Source of the DNA: G965227875 sp965227875
GTDB taxonomy: Bacteria > Pseudomonadota > Alphaproteobacteria > Rhizobiales > JAJFHC01
Reading direction: 5' to 3'
Length of the DNA stretch: 64,000 nt
Assembly (NCBI GenBank): GCA_965227875.1
Contig: OZ245783.1
Coordinates: forward strand, 2,046,001-2,110,000
Numbering within the stretch: position 1 is the first letter of the stretch; every line of letters begins with the position of its first letter. The notes below the pieces were generated by a model, which saw only the letters and a list, made by a program, of their open reading frames with translations, was not told where the DNA came from and did no database searches. A program made the position numbers and the translations under genes. Below are positions 1-9,925 of this stretch, piece by piece.

Positions 1-481
1 AAGACTCTGCCGATACCTTCGTCTTGCGCGGGCTCAACCCGCGCATCCAGCGGGAAGCGCTCCGGCTGATGGCAGCTGCGCGATCGTTTCGCCGGCGAAT
101 CGGTAGAATCCCGTTCCCCGGTTTGCCGCAAGGCAAGACCGGGGTCGTTGGAAGCGGGCGCCGCAGTTTGGATCGGTCCCGGATGAGCCTCGCAGCTCTC
201 CGGGAAACGTAAGATCGATGGAATGTGAACTTCCCGAAGTCCCGGACATCGATCCGGGACCCATGGGCCGGAAACTCTGCCGACATCTCCGTCTTGCGCG
301 GGCTCGACCCGCGCATCCAGCAGCAAGCGCTCCGGATGGTGGCAGCTGCACGATCGTTTCGCCCCCGAATCGGTAGAACCCCGTTCCCCGGTTTGCCGCG
401 AGGCAAGACCGGGGCCGTTCCGGACGGGGGCCCGTGCCGGATGGACCCTGCGCGGCGCCGTGGTGTTCCCTGTGTTCCCGA
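1..481. repeat. Intergenic hairpin-repeat region, two copies
   Basis: No gene is seen here. The stretch holds two related copies of a composite repeat about 270 bp apart. Each copy has a GC-rich hairpin around a 5-base loop (26-44; related copy near 297-315) and a longer hairpin with a four-base GNRA-type loop (116-144, loop GCAA; 386-414, loop GCGA). A third hairpin lies between them at 177-205. Related modules recur at 2105-2926, 9726-9742 and 29499-29735. It lies directly beyond the gpmA stop codon, so it may also end gpmA transcription; that role is inference. Confidence 0.8.
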
Positions 482-1120
482 TCAGTGCGCGTCGGTGCGG
501 TCGGCGCCGAGGTCGACTTTCTCCGTCACCTTGCCGTCCGCATCGAGCGTGTAGATCATCGGCGCACCGGTGGCGATGTTCACCTTGACGATCTCGTCCG
601 GTCCGAGCCCGTCCAGTTCCATGACGAGCGCGCGCAGCGAATTGCCGTGCGCGGAGACGAGGATCGTCCGACCGGCCCTGATCTCCGGCAGGATGTCGGA
701 GCGGTAGTAGGGCAGGACGCGCTCCGCCGTGTCCTTCAGGCTTTCGCCGCCGGGCGGGTTGGTGTCGAAGGACCGGCGCCAGATGTGCACCTGCTCCTCG
801 CCCCATTTCGCCCGCGCGTCGTCCTTGTTGAGGCCGGTCAGGTCACCGTAGTCGCGTTCGTTGAGCGCCAGGTTCTCGCGCGTCTCGAGCCCGGTCTGCC
901 CCAGTTGCTCGAGCATGATGTCGAGGGTGCGCTGGGCGCGTTCGAGCTTGCTGGTGAAGGCGATGTCGAACACGAGGCCGCGCTCCTTGAGCGCCTGTCC
1001 GGCCTCGGTGGCCTCGGCCACGCCCTTGTCTGTCAGGCCCACGTCCTTCCAGCCCGTGAACAGGTTCTTGAGGTTCCATTCGCTCTGTCCGTGCCGGACG
1101 AGTACCAGTGTGCTGGTCAT
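482..1120 (-). CDS. gpmA: 2,3-bisphosphoglycerate-dependent phosphoglycerate mutase
   Basis: This 212-residue cytosolic enzyme interconverts 3- and 2-phosphoglycerate in glycolysis and gluconeogenesis. The histidine-phosphatase signature LVRHGQSEWN is at residues 5-16, with the phosphohistidine at H10. The second active-site histidine is in SAHGNSLRA near residue 170, and the ERDYGDLTGLNK segment typical of dPGM precedes it. Length fits the short alphaproteobacterial form. It starts 31 bp after the dapB stop on the same strand and probably shares its transcript. The recognisable ribosome site (AAGGGA) is rather far from the ATG. Confidence 0.95.
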   Translation of the reverse strand: MTSTLVLVRHGQSEWNLKNLFTGWKDVGLTDKGVAEATEAGQALKERGLVFDIAFTSKLERAQRTLDIMLEQLGQTGLETRENLALNERDYGDLTGLNKDDARAKWGEEQVHIWRRSFDTNPPGGESLKDTAERVLPYYRSDILPEIRAGRTILVSAHGNSLRALVMELDGLGPDEIVKVNIATGAPMIYTLDADGKVTEKVDLGADRTDAH

Positions 1121-1151
1121 GCCGCGTCGTGATCCCTTGTCTTCGCTTGCT

Positions 1152-1967
1152 TCAGAAATTGTCGAGACCGAGCACGTCGGTCATGGAGAAGAGCCCCGGC
1201 CCGCGCCCGCGCGCCCACAGGGCCGCCCGCACCGCGCCGTGGCCGAACAGGTCCCGGTTGCCGGCCCGGTGGGTCAGCTCGATGCGTTCGGCCTCGCCGG
1301 AGAACATCACCGTGTGCTCGCCCACCACGGAACCGCCGCGCAGGGTCGCGAAGCCGATGTCGCCCGGCCGCCGCGCGCCGGTATGCCCGTCGCGCGTCCG
1401 CACGGAATGTTCGTCCAGGTCGATGTCGCGTCCCTCGGCCGCCGCTTCGCCGAGAAGAAGCGCGGTGCCCGACGGGGCGTCGACCTTGTGGCGGTGGTGC
1501 ATCTCGAGCACCTCGATGTCGAATTCCTCGCCGAGCGTCGCCGCCACCTTGCGTGTCAGCGCGGCCAGCAGGTTGACGCCGAGGCTCATGTTGCCGGACT
1601 TGACGATGGTCGCGTGCCGGCTCGCCGCCCTGATGCGCGCGTCGTCGTCGGCGCTGCAACCGGTCGTTCCGATGACGTGGACGATGCGCGCCTGCGCCGC
1701 GATATCCGCGAAACCCACCGTCGCCGCCGGCCGGGTGAAGTCGAGCACACCGTCGGCCTTGACGAAGACCTCCAGCGGGTCGTCCGAAACCGCAAGCCCG
1801 AGGCTGCCGACGCCGGCGAGCTCGCCCATGTCCTTGCCGAGAAAGACCGAACCCTCCGCCTCGACGCCGCCGATCACGGCGCACCCGTCGGTCTCGTGCA
1901 CGATGCGCGTCAGCACCCGCCCCATGCGCCCGCCCGCGCCCACGATCGCCAGTTTCATGTCCGTCAT
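1152..1967 (-). CDS. dapB: 4-hydroxy-tetrahydrodipicolinate reductase
   Basis: DapB carries out the NAD(P)H-dependent reduction step of the diaminopimelate/lysine pathway. The 271-residue product opens with the nucleotide-binding motif GAGGRMGR at residues 10-17, has IGTTG near residue 100, and carries the catalytic signature HHRHKVDAPSGTA near residue 160. The start was set at MTDMKL (ATG at 1967) because the dinucleotide fold begins there, although the frame stays open 23 codons upstream. A GAGGA element lies upstream. dapB downstream of dnaKJ is common in alphaproteobacteria; here map, the DUF1330 genes and a repeat block lie between. Confidence 0.95.
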   Translation of the reverse strand: MTDMKLAIVGAGGRMGRVLTRIVHETDGCAVIGGVEAEGSVFLGKDMGELAGVGSLGLAVSDDPLEVFVKADGVLDFTRPAATVGFADIAAQARIVHVIGTTGCSADDDARIRAASRHATIVKSGNMSLGVNLLAALTRKVAATLGEEFDIEVLEMHHRHKVDAPSGTALLLGEAAAEGRDIDLDEHSVRTRDGHTGARRPGDIGFATLRGGSVVGEHTVMFSGEAERIELTHRAGNRDLFGHGAVRAALWARGRGPGLFSMTDVLGLDNF

Positions 1968-2104
1968 TGTCCGCAGGTCCTCACGGTGTCCAGCATGGCG
2001 CCGGATATACCAGCCCCGGCTCCGCAGGAAAAGCAAAAGCCCCTTCCTGTCGTGTCCCCGGTCTGGCCGAGCGGCTAGGCCGCGGCGGGCAGGCGTTCAG
2101 GCCT

Positions 2105-2926
2105 GAGTATGGAACGGTCCCGGACAGCCCTGCAGGCTTCCGGGACACGTGACGCCGATGAGTTGTGAACGTCCCCCAGTCCCGGGCACTCATTCGTGAA
2201 ACGTGGGGCTGATTGGTTTGAACGCCTCGAAGTCCCCGACACCGATCCGGGACCCATCGACCGGACACTCCGCCGACATCTCCGCCTTGCGCGGGCTTGA
2301 CCCGCGTATCCAGCGGCAGGCGGCAAGGTCACGCTCGTTGCGCCGGCGTATCAATGGAACCTCGGTGTTCAGTTCACCGTCGTGAGAGCCGCAAAACAAC
2401 GTCCATCAGGAACTCAAGCCCGAGTATGGAACGGTCCCGGACAGCCCTGCGGGCTTCCGGGATACGTGAGGTCGACGGGATGTGAACGCCTCGAAGTCCC
2501 GGACACCGATCCGGGACCCATGGACCGGACACTCCGTCGATGTCTTCGCCTTGCGCGGGCTTGACCCGCGTATCCAGCGGCAGGCGGCAAGGTCACGCTC
2601 GTTGCGCCGGCGTATAAGTGGAACCTCGGTGTTCAGTTCACCGTCGTGAGAGCTGCAAGTCCACGTCCATCAGGAACTCAGGCCCGAGTATGGAACGGTC
2701 CCGGACAGCCCTGCGGGCTTCCGGGACACGTGAGGTCGATCAGCTGTGAACGCCTCGAAGTCCCGGACACCGATCCGGGACCCGTTGGCCGGACACTCTG
2801 CCGATGTCTTCGCCTTGCGCGGGCGTGACCCGCGTATCCAGCAGCAGACGCAGCGGGTGAAGGCAGGCTCACGCTCGTTCCGCTGGCAAATGAGGGGAAC
2901 GCTGGCGCTCAGTTCACCGTCGTGAG
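2105..2926. repeat. Tandem intergenic repeat, three units, carrying the map tail
   Basis: Three related units start at 2105, 2422 and 2686 (spacing 317 and 264 bp). Each has a long hairpin built on GTCCCGGA/TCCGGGAC with an inner stem, a second GTCCCGGA/TCCGGGAC hairpin, and a CGCGGG/CCCGCG hairpin. Each unit ends with the 18-base sequence that at 2909-2926 is the last five codons plus stop of map; copies of that tail lie at 2369-2386 and 2633-2650. No gene is seen between the dapB start and the map stop. Confidence 0.85.
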
Positions 2927-3658
2927 GACGAGCGGGCCGCGCCGGGTCGCCACAAGCGTGTGTTCGTACTGGACCGTGAGGTGGCCGGTATCGCTGAAGA
3001 GCGTCCAGCCGTCGTCGGCCTGTTCGACCCATTCGGCACCGGTCGACAGGAAGGGTTCGACCGTGAACACCGAACCTTCCCGGATGATGCGCGTGTCGCC
3101 CGGTTCGTCCCAGGTGGCGATCTCCTTGGGTTCCTCGTGCAGGGAGCGTCCGACGCCGTGGCTTGCGAGGTTACGGATCAGCGAATAGTCGCGGCGGCGC
3201 GCGAAGGTCTCGATCCGCCGCCCGATCTCATTGAGGCGCCCGCCCGGCTTGACGCCGCGAATGCCTTCCCACATGGCGCGCTTGCCGTCGCGGCACAGGG
3301 CCTCGATGCGGTTGGACACCGGCGGCACGGCGAAACTGGCCCCGGTGTCGGAATAGAAGCCGTCCTTCTCCGCCGACACGTCGATATTGACGAGGTCGCC
3401 CGCCTCGATCACCCGGTCGCCCGGGATGCCGTGGGCGACTTCCTCGTTGACGCTGATGCAGGTCGCCCCGGGAAAATCGTACATCACCCGCGGTGCGGAG
3501 CGTGCGCCCTGGTCTTCCAGCAGGCGCTCGCCGAGCTGGTCCAGTTCCAGCGTGGTCATTCCGGGCTCGATGGCCTTGCCCATGGACTCCAGCACCCGCG
3601 CGACGATCCGGCCAATCGCCTTCAGCTGCTCCAGCTCCGCGGCGTTCGAGACCGTCAT
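2909..3658 (-). CDS. map: Type I methionine aminopeptidase
   Basis: This metalloenzyme removes the initiator methionine from nascent proteins in the cytosol. The 249-residue protein shows all five metal ligands: D93 (NIDVS), D104 (SDTGAS), H167 (ASHGVG), E201 (FTVEPF) and E232 (QYEHT). The substrate-side motif is SHGVGRSLHEEP, slightly different from the usual GHGIG form. The ATG at 3658 overlaps the stop of the upstream DUF1330 gene by 4 bp (ATGA), implying translational coupling. Its last 18 coding bases recur twice just downstream inside a tandem repeat. Confidence 0.95.
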   Translation of the reverse strand: MTVSNAAELEQLKAIGRIVARVLESMGKAIEPGMTTLELDQLGERLLEDQGARSAPRVMYDFPGATCISVNEEVAHGIPGDRVIEAGDLVNIDVSAEKDGFYSDTGASFAVPPVSNRIEALCRDGKRAMWEGIRGVKPGGRLNEIGRRIETFARRRDYSLIRNLASHGVGRSLHEEPKEIATWDEPGDTRIIREGSVFTVEPFLSTGAEWVEQADDGWTLFSDTGHLTVQYEHTLVATRRGPLVLTTVN

Positions 3659-4251
3659 GCGGGATCGTATCCCTCGATGAGCACGAAATCGGCGTCCGCC
3701 GCGCCCAGCCGGTGTTCCCGCGCCGCCTGGTAGCCCGGCGAGTGGTAGCAGGCCTTGGCGGTTTCGAAATCCCTGAAGCCGATCAACACGTGGCGGGACC
3801 GGGTGGAGCCCTCGACGCATTCGAAGCGACCGCCGCGCACCAGGAACTCCGCGTCGTACTCGGCGAGCGGGGCGGCATCGGCGGCCACATAGTCCTTGTA
3901 TTTTTCCGGGTCGTGCACGTCCATGCGGCCGATCCAGTAGCCCATGTTCTCCCGCCCGCCGGCGCCGTCCATGCCCTCGATGATCACGAGGTCGCCGTCA
4001 CCGGCCACGGTGCGCAGGGCCTTGGCCTTCTGGTAGCCGTCCGACCGGTAGCAGGCCAGCGCGGTGTCGTAGTCTGCGAATTCGAGCACCACGTTGCGCT
4101 GGCGCGCCGTGCCTTCCGGGGCCTCGAACGCACCGCCGCGCACCAGAAACCGGGCGCCGAACGCCGCGAAGGGTTCCGCGTTGGCGTCGACATAGTCCTT
4201 GTAGGCTTCCGGGTCGTGCACGTCGACCCGGGCAATCCAGTAACCTTTCAA
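3655..4251 (-). CDS. Protein with two tandem DUF1330 domains
   Basis: This 198-residue protein is two DUF1330 domains in a row, each starting with a (K/M)GYWIxRxDVHDPExYKDYV pattern (residues 1-94 and about 103-195) and containing an FLVRGG turn and a CYxSxGYQ segment. DUF1330 proteins are small ferredoxin-like alpha/beta folds of unknown reaction. The start codon is TTG at 4251, chosen because KGYW follows directly and a GAGGAGGG ribosome site sits 7 bases upstream. The stop overlaps the map start. A single-domain paralog lies just upstream, so the pair looks like local duplication and fusion. Confidence 0.85.
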   Translation of the reverse strand: MKGYWIARVDVHDPEAYKDYVDANAEPFAAFGARFLVRGGAFEAPEGTARQRNVVLEFADYDTALACYRSDGYQKAKALRTVAGDGDLVIIEGMDGAGGRENMGYWIGRMDVHDPEKYKDYVAADAAPLAEYDAEFLVRGGRFECVEGSTRSRHVLIGFRDFETAKACYHSPGYQAAREHRLGAADADFVLIEGYDPA

Positions 4252-4313
4252 GCTGAAACCCTCCTCGGGATTGGCTGCGGCCGGTCCTGCCGGACTGGCG
4301 CAGCGCGTTCGGT

Positions 4314-4598
4314 TCAGACGCCTTCGACGATCACGATGCTTGCGATGCCGTTGCCGTCGCGGTGTTTCTTCGCCGCCTGATACTCATCCGAATTGTAGCA
4401 GGCCAGCGCGTCCGCATAGGACGGAAACTCGATGACCACGTTTCTCGCGTGCCCCTCGCCCTCCAGCTGGGTGCACTGTCCGCCGCGGGCGAGCACCTTG
4501 GCGTTGAACTTCCGGAACGCCTCGGACGCGCCGTCGGCGTAAAGCTTGTAGGGGTCCGGATTGGTGACCGTCACATGTGCGACCCAGTAGCCTTTCAT
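4314..4598 (-). CDS. Single DUF1330-domain protein
   Basis: A 94-residue protein consisting of one DUF1330 domain: MKGYWVAHVTVTNPDPYKLY at the start, a VLARGG turn, and an ACYNSDEYQ segment near residue 70. It resembles each half of the neighbouring 198-residue protein. The ATG at 4598 is preceded by GGGAGGG at good distance; the frame is open 11 codons further but without a better site. It lies 29 bp after the FMN reductase gene in the same direction. The molecular function is unknown; association with a flavin reductase is only a neighbourhood observation. Confidence 0.85.
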   Translation of the reverse strand: MKGYWVAHVTVTNPDPYKLYADGASEAFRKFNAKVLARGGQCTQLEGEGHARNVVIEFPSYADALACYNSDEYQAAKKHRDGNGIASIVIVEGV

Positions 4599-4627
4599 CG
4601 TGTTTCCCTCCCGTTTCTCATTCTCGT

Positions 4628-5212
4628 TCACGTGCGCGCTGTGCCCAGCGATTCCGCGGCCCGGACCAGCGCCTCGACCGTATTGCCGAGCAGCTTGCGC
4701 GGCATTTCGTCGACCAGCAAGTCATTGTCGTCGAAGGCGTCGGCCGCCCGCGAGACCGCGACCTGGTGCGGGACGACATGGACCAGCAGATTGTTGAGCA
4801 GCATGCGCACCGTGACAAGCCCGCGTATGCCGCCGAGCGCGCCGGGGGAGGCCGCCCCAAGACCGGCTGCCTTGTCGCGAAGGGGTGCCGTACCCTCCGC
4901 ACCCGGACGGGTGAGCCAGTCGATCGTGTTCTTGAGGAGCGGGGTGATCAGCCCGTTATATTCCGGGCAGGCGATGAAGAACCCGTCATGTTCGGTGAAC
5001 ATATGCTGGAGCTTCGCGGCGTTCTCGGGAAGGCCGTGCGCCTTTTCGAGGTCGCCGTCATAGAGCGGGATGGGGTAGTCCGCGAGATTGAGCCGCGTCA
5101 CCTCGGCGCCCGCCTCCTTCAGCATACGGGCGGCGTTCTCGGCCAGTTTCCTGTTGTAGGACCCGGTTCGCGTACTGCCCGAGAAGACCAGTATCCTGGC
5201 GGGTGAACCCAT
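4628..5212 (-). CDS. NADPH-dependent FMN reductase family protein
   Basis: A 194-residue flavodoxin-like reductase of the NADPH-dependent FMN reductase family. Diagnostic motifs are FSGSTRTGSYNRKLAE (residues 10-25, the phosphate loop that binds FMN) and the ACPEYNGLITPLLKNTIDW segment near residues 80-98. Family members use NAD(P)H to reduce FMN, quinones, azo dyes or metals, and the real substrate cannot be read from the sequence. The gene is 27 bp downstream of dnaJ and 29 bp upstream of the DUF1330 genes, so it may be co-transcribed with the heat-shock operon. Confidence 0.88.
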   Translation of the reverse strand: MGSPARILVFSGSTRTGSYNRKLAENAARMLKEAGAEVTRLNLADYPIPLYDGDLEKAHGLPENAAKLQHMFTEHDGFFIACPEYNGLITPLLKNTIDWLTRPGAEGTAPLRDKAAGLGAASPGALGGIRGLVTVRMLLNNLLVHVVPHQVAVSRAADAFDDNDLLVDEMPRKLLGNTVEALVRAAESLGTART

Positions 5213-5239
5213 GTCGCACTCCTTTTGTCTGGCGGAAGG

Positions 5240-6382
5240 TTACTCGCCGAGGCCGTCCCAGAACTCCTTGACGCGTGAGAAGAAACTCGACGACTCGGGA
5301 TTGTTGCGGTCCTCCGACGCCTGCTCGAATTCCTTGAGCAGCTGCTTCTGCTTCTTCGACAGGTTGACCGGCGTTTCCACCGTGACCTGGATGAAAAGGT
5401 CGCCCTGCTGCTTGGACCGCAGCACCGGCATGCCCTTGCCGCGCAGGCGAAACTGGCGCCCGGACTGGGTGCCGTCCGGCACCTTCACCCTGGCCCGCCC
5501 GCCGTCGATCGTGGGGACCTCGATATCGCCGCCGAGCGCGGCCGTTGTCATCGACAGCGGCACGCGGCAGAACAGGTCCGCGCCGTCGCGCTGGAAGAAC
5601 TCGTTGGGCTGGATGGACAGGAAGATGTAGAGATCGCCCGCCGGCCCGCCCCGGCCGCCGGCCTCGCCTTCGCCCGCGAGCCTGATGCGGGTGCCTTCCT
5701 CGACGCCGGCGGGGATGTTCACCGACAGCGTGCGCTCCCGGGTCACCCGGCCGATGCCGCCGCAGGACCCGCAGGGATCGGTGATCACCTCGCCGCGTCC
5801 CTGGCAGGTCGGGCAGGTCCGTTCTATGGTGAAGAAGCCCTGGCTGGCGCGAACCTTCCCGACGCCGCCGCAGGTGCTGCAGTTGTCGGGCGTGGTGCCG
5901 GCCTTGGCGCCGGAGCCGTCGCAGTCCTCGCAGGTCACGCTCGTGGGAACGCGGATCTGCGCGGACTTGCCCTGGTAGGCCTCCTCGAGCGTGATCTCCA
6001 TGTTGTAGCGCAGGTCCGCGCCGCGCTCGCGCCGGTTTCCGCCGCCGCCCCGGCGGCCCATGAAGTCGCCGAAGAGGTCGTCGAAAATGTCCGACATGGA
6101 GCTCGAGAAGTCCGGACCGAAGCCCGGTCCGCCGCGCCCGCCGCCGAAACCGCCCTGTTCGAAGGCGGCATGGCCGAACTGGTCGTAGGCCGCCCGCGTC
6201 TGCGGGTCTTTCAGCGCGTCGTAGGCTTCGTTGATTTCCTTGAACTTGCGCTCGGCTTCCTCGTCCCCGGGATTTCGGTCCGGGTGGAACTGCATGGCGA
6301 GCTTCCGGAAAGCGCTCTTGAGCGCCTTGTCGTCCGCACCCCTGTCGACGCCGAGGACTTCGTAGAAGTCGCGCTTGGACAT
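5240..6382 (-). CDS. dnaJ: Chaperone protein DnaJ
   Basis: DnaJ is the Hsp40 co-chaperone that delivers clients to DnaK and stimulates its ATPase. The 380-residue protein has the full type I layout: J domain with HPD at residues 33-35, a Gly/Phe-rich linker around residues 75-100, four CxxCxGxG zinc-finger repeats (CEDCDGSG, CSTCGGVG, CPTCQGRG, CGSCGGIG), and two C-terminal substrate-binding domains. It follows dnaK by about 120 bp that contain a stable hairpin, which could lower its expression relative to dnaK. Confidence 0.97.
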   Translation of the reverse strand: MSKRDFYEVLGVDRGADDKALKSAFRKLAMQFHPDRNPGDEEAERKFKEINEAYDALKDPQTRAAYDQFGHAAFEQGGFGGGRGGPGFGPDFSSSMSDIFDDLFGDFMGRRGGGGNRRERGADLRYNMEITLEEAYQGKSAQIRVPTSVTCEDCDGSGAKAGTTPDNCSTCGGVGKVRASQGFFTIERTCPTCQGRGEVITDPCGSCGGIGRVTRERTLSVNIPAGVEEGTRIRLAGEGEAGGRGGPAGDLYIFLSIQPNEFFQRDGADLFCRVPLSMTTAALGGDIEVPTIDGGRARVKVPDGTQSGRQFRLRGKGMPVLRSKQQGDLFIQVTVETPVNLSKKQKQLLKEFEQASEDRNNPESSSFFSRVKEFWDGLGE

Positions 6383-6411
6383 GGCTCAGCGCCCCCCGTG
6401 CGCAAACGCGA

Positions 6412-6435
6412 CCCGGGACCGCAAGCGATCCCGGG
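6412..6435 (-). terminator. Hairpin between dnaK and dnaJ
   Basis: CCCGGGA at 6412-6418 pairs with TCCCGGG at 6429-6435 around a 10-base loop that can itself pair partly. It has no clear U-tract on the minus strand, so an attenuating or RNA-protecting intercistronic hairpin is more likely than a full terminator. Confidence 0.4.
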
Positions 6436-6503
6436 CCGTTTCGTTGTCATTGTCGAAAGACCGATTCACTGCCCGTTCCCTTCGAAGATCCGTCGGGAAG
6501 GGG

Positions 6504-8420
<1,917 letters not shown>

Positions 8421-8538
8421 GTTATATACCTCTCTTTGCGGCAAACCGTTCCGGGCCCCCGGATGGAGCACCCTTTACTTCCCGCAAGCCTGTGGGCCGG
8501 GGGATCGGTTTCCTGAATGAGAACATTGATGTTCGCCG

Positions 8539-8570
8539 CTTATATAGGTCCCGTAGTCCGAAGCTGCAAG
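8539..8570 (-). promoter_or_regulatory. Sigma-32 (RpoH) type heat-shock promoter of dnaK
   Basis: On the minus strand CTTG (8567-8570) is followed after 18 bases by CCTATATAAG (8539-8548). This matches the alphaproteobacterial RpoH pattern CTTG-N17/18-CYTATNTNNG at every defined position. The distance to the dnaK ATG is about 118 bases, leaving a leader of roughly 110 bases. No CIRCE element is seen nearby. Confidence 0.8.
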
Positions 8571-8648
8571 GCAATCGGGACATAAATTGGGCCGATTCGT
8601 GCGCGAAATCGCGGATCTCGCGTAGGTACGGCCTGTCAGGTGCGATCA

Positions 8649-9317
8649 ATGGACGATAGCGTTAACAAATCGTTAAGGCTGGCGCCGGCGTGGTTCGATG
8701 CCGGCGCCCAGCGCGCCATCGTCGGCCTCCTGCGCGACGCCGTGGCACAGGCGCCGTTCTTCCGGCCGGTCATGCCGCGCACGGGCAAGCCGTTCTCGGT
8801 GCAGATGACGAGCCTCGGCCCGCTGGGCTGGGTATCCGACAGGCAGGGCTACCGCTATCAGGCCGAACACCCCGAAACAGGCCGCCCGTGGCCGCCGATT
8901 CCGGACATGCTGCTCACTGCCTGGTCGGACCTGACGGGCTGGACGGATCCGCCCCAATGCTGCCTCGTCAATCTCTATCGCGGCCGCGCCCGCATGGGAT
9001 TGCATCGCGACGAGGACGAGGAGGACCTCACGCCGCCGGTCCTGTCCGTCTCGCTCGGAGACACCGCCGTCTTCCGTATCGGCGGCCTCTCGCGCCGCGA
9101 CCCGACGCGGTCCTTCCGCCTCGCCTCGGGCGACGCGCTGGTGCTCCAGGGCGCCTCGCGCAACGCCTATCACGGCATCGACCGCGTTCTGGAAGGCTCC
9201 TCGACCCTGCTCGACGGCGGCGGACGCATCAACCTCACCTTCCGCCGCGTCACCGCCCCCGGCAACCCGCCAGGGCGCGGCGTGACCGGAAGTTCTGACG
9301 ACCAACCGAAGTCCTGA
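8649..9317 (+). CDS. alkB: AlkB-family Fe(II)/2-oxoglutarate dioxygenase
   Basis: A 222-residue member of the AlkB family, which oxidatively removes alkyl groups from N1-methyladenine and N3-methylcytosine in DNA or RNA. Iron ligands are H119 and D121 (MGLHRDEDE) and H175 (NAYHGIDR); the 2-oxoglutarate arginine motif RINLTFR is at residues 193-199; LVNLY precedes the first ligand as in E. coli AlkB. The ATG at 8649 has AGG seven bases upstream; a GTG three codons earlier is possible. It is divergent from dnaK. A perfect GAAA-loop hairpin sits 14 bases after its stop and could terminate it. Confidence 0.92.
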   Translation: MDDSVNKSLRLAPAWFDAGAQRAIVGLLRDAVAQAPFFRPVMPRTGKPFSVQMTSLGPLGWVSDRQGYRYQAEHPETGRPWPPIPDMLLTAWSDLTGWTDPPQCCLVNLYRGRARMGLHRDEDEEDLTPPVLSVSLGDTAVFRIGGLSRRDPTRSFRLASGDALVLQGASRNAYHGIDRVLEGSSTLLDGGGRINLTFRRVTAPGNPPGRGVTGSSDDQPKS

Positions 9318-9331
9318 GGATCTTACCGAAT

Positions 9332-9909
9332 TCCTGACGAAAGTCAGGACCCAGCCCCATGTCGCAGCATAGGGCGTGGTTCTGGATGCCGGCTTTCGCC
9401 GGCAATTCGGGTGTTCCCGGAGGTGCTGACGACTCCCCCTAGTGCCTGCCGGTTCTCACCGAAGTCCTGACGAAAGTCAGGACCCAGCTGCGTGGTGCAG
9501 CCTGGGATGTGGCTCTGGATACCGGCTTTCGCCGGCAATTCGGGGGTTCTTGGTGGGGCTGGCGGTTCCCCCTAATTCCTGCCGGTTCTCTCCGAAGTCC
9601 TGACGAAAGTCACGACCCAGCTTCCTCGAACTGCCCACTCCGGGTGGCAGTCCACGCTGGCAGTTCGGGAGATGATTGACCGGGCGCCGACCGGATCCAT
9701 TTTCGACTGACCTTCAGCTGCTTTGCGCGGGCTCGACCCGCGTATCCAAGCCACACAGCGCCACCGTACCCGTGGCTGGATCGCCGGGTCACGCCCGGCG
9801 AAAACGATGGACCGGGAACATCGAGCCCCCGAATCCCTGACCGTTCCCACCGAATTCCTGACGAATGTGAGGACTCAGAGATCTCGGGCTTCTATTGTGT
9901 GGTCTTCCG
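9332..9909. repeat. Dispersed hairpin repeats, several copies
   Basis: No gene is seen. The stretch holds repeated modules made of hairpin A (TCCTGAC-GAAA-GTCAGGA at 9332-9349 and 9465-9482; a one-mismatch copy at 9598-9615; a decayed copy near 9856-9873) and, about 40 bases on, hairpin B (GCCGGC-TTTC-GCCGGC at 9388-9403 and another near 9522-9537). Two other hairpins of a different family lie at 9726-9742 and 9781-9801 (TCGCCGGG-TCACG-CCCGGCGA). The same A/B module is tandemly amplified at 38.4-39.3 kb. Confidence 0.85.
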
Positions 9910-9925
9910 CCACAACCGTCCGGTA

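Noticed and set aside
2061..2080. GTCTGGCCGAGCGGCTAGGC looks like the D-arm region of a tRNA.
   Set aside because: No acceptor stem, anticodon stem or T-arm of a tRNA can be built from the flanks; at most a chance match or a small remnant.
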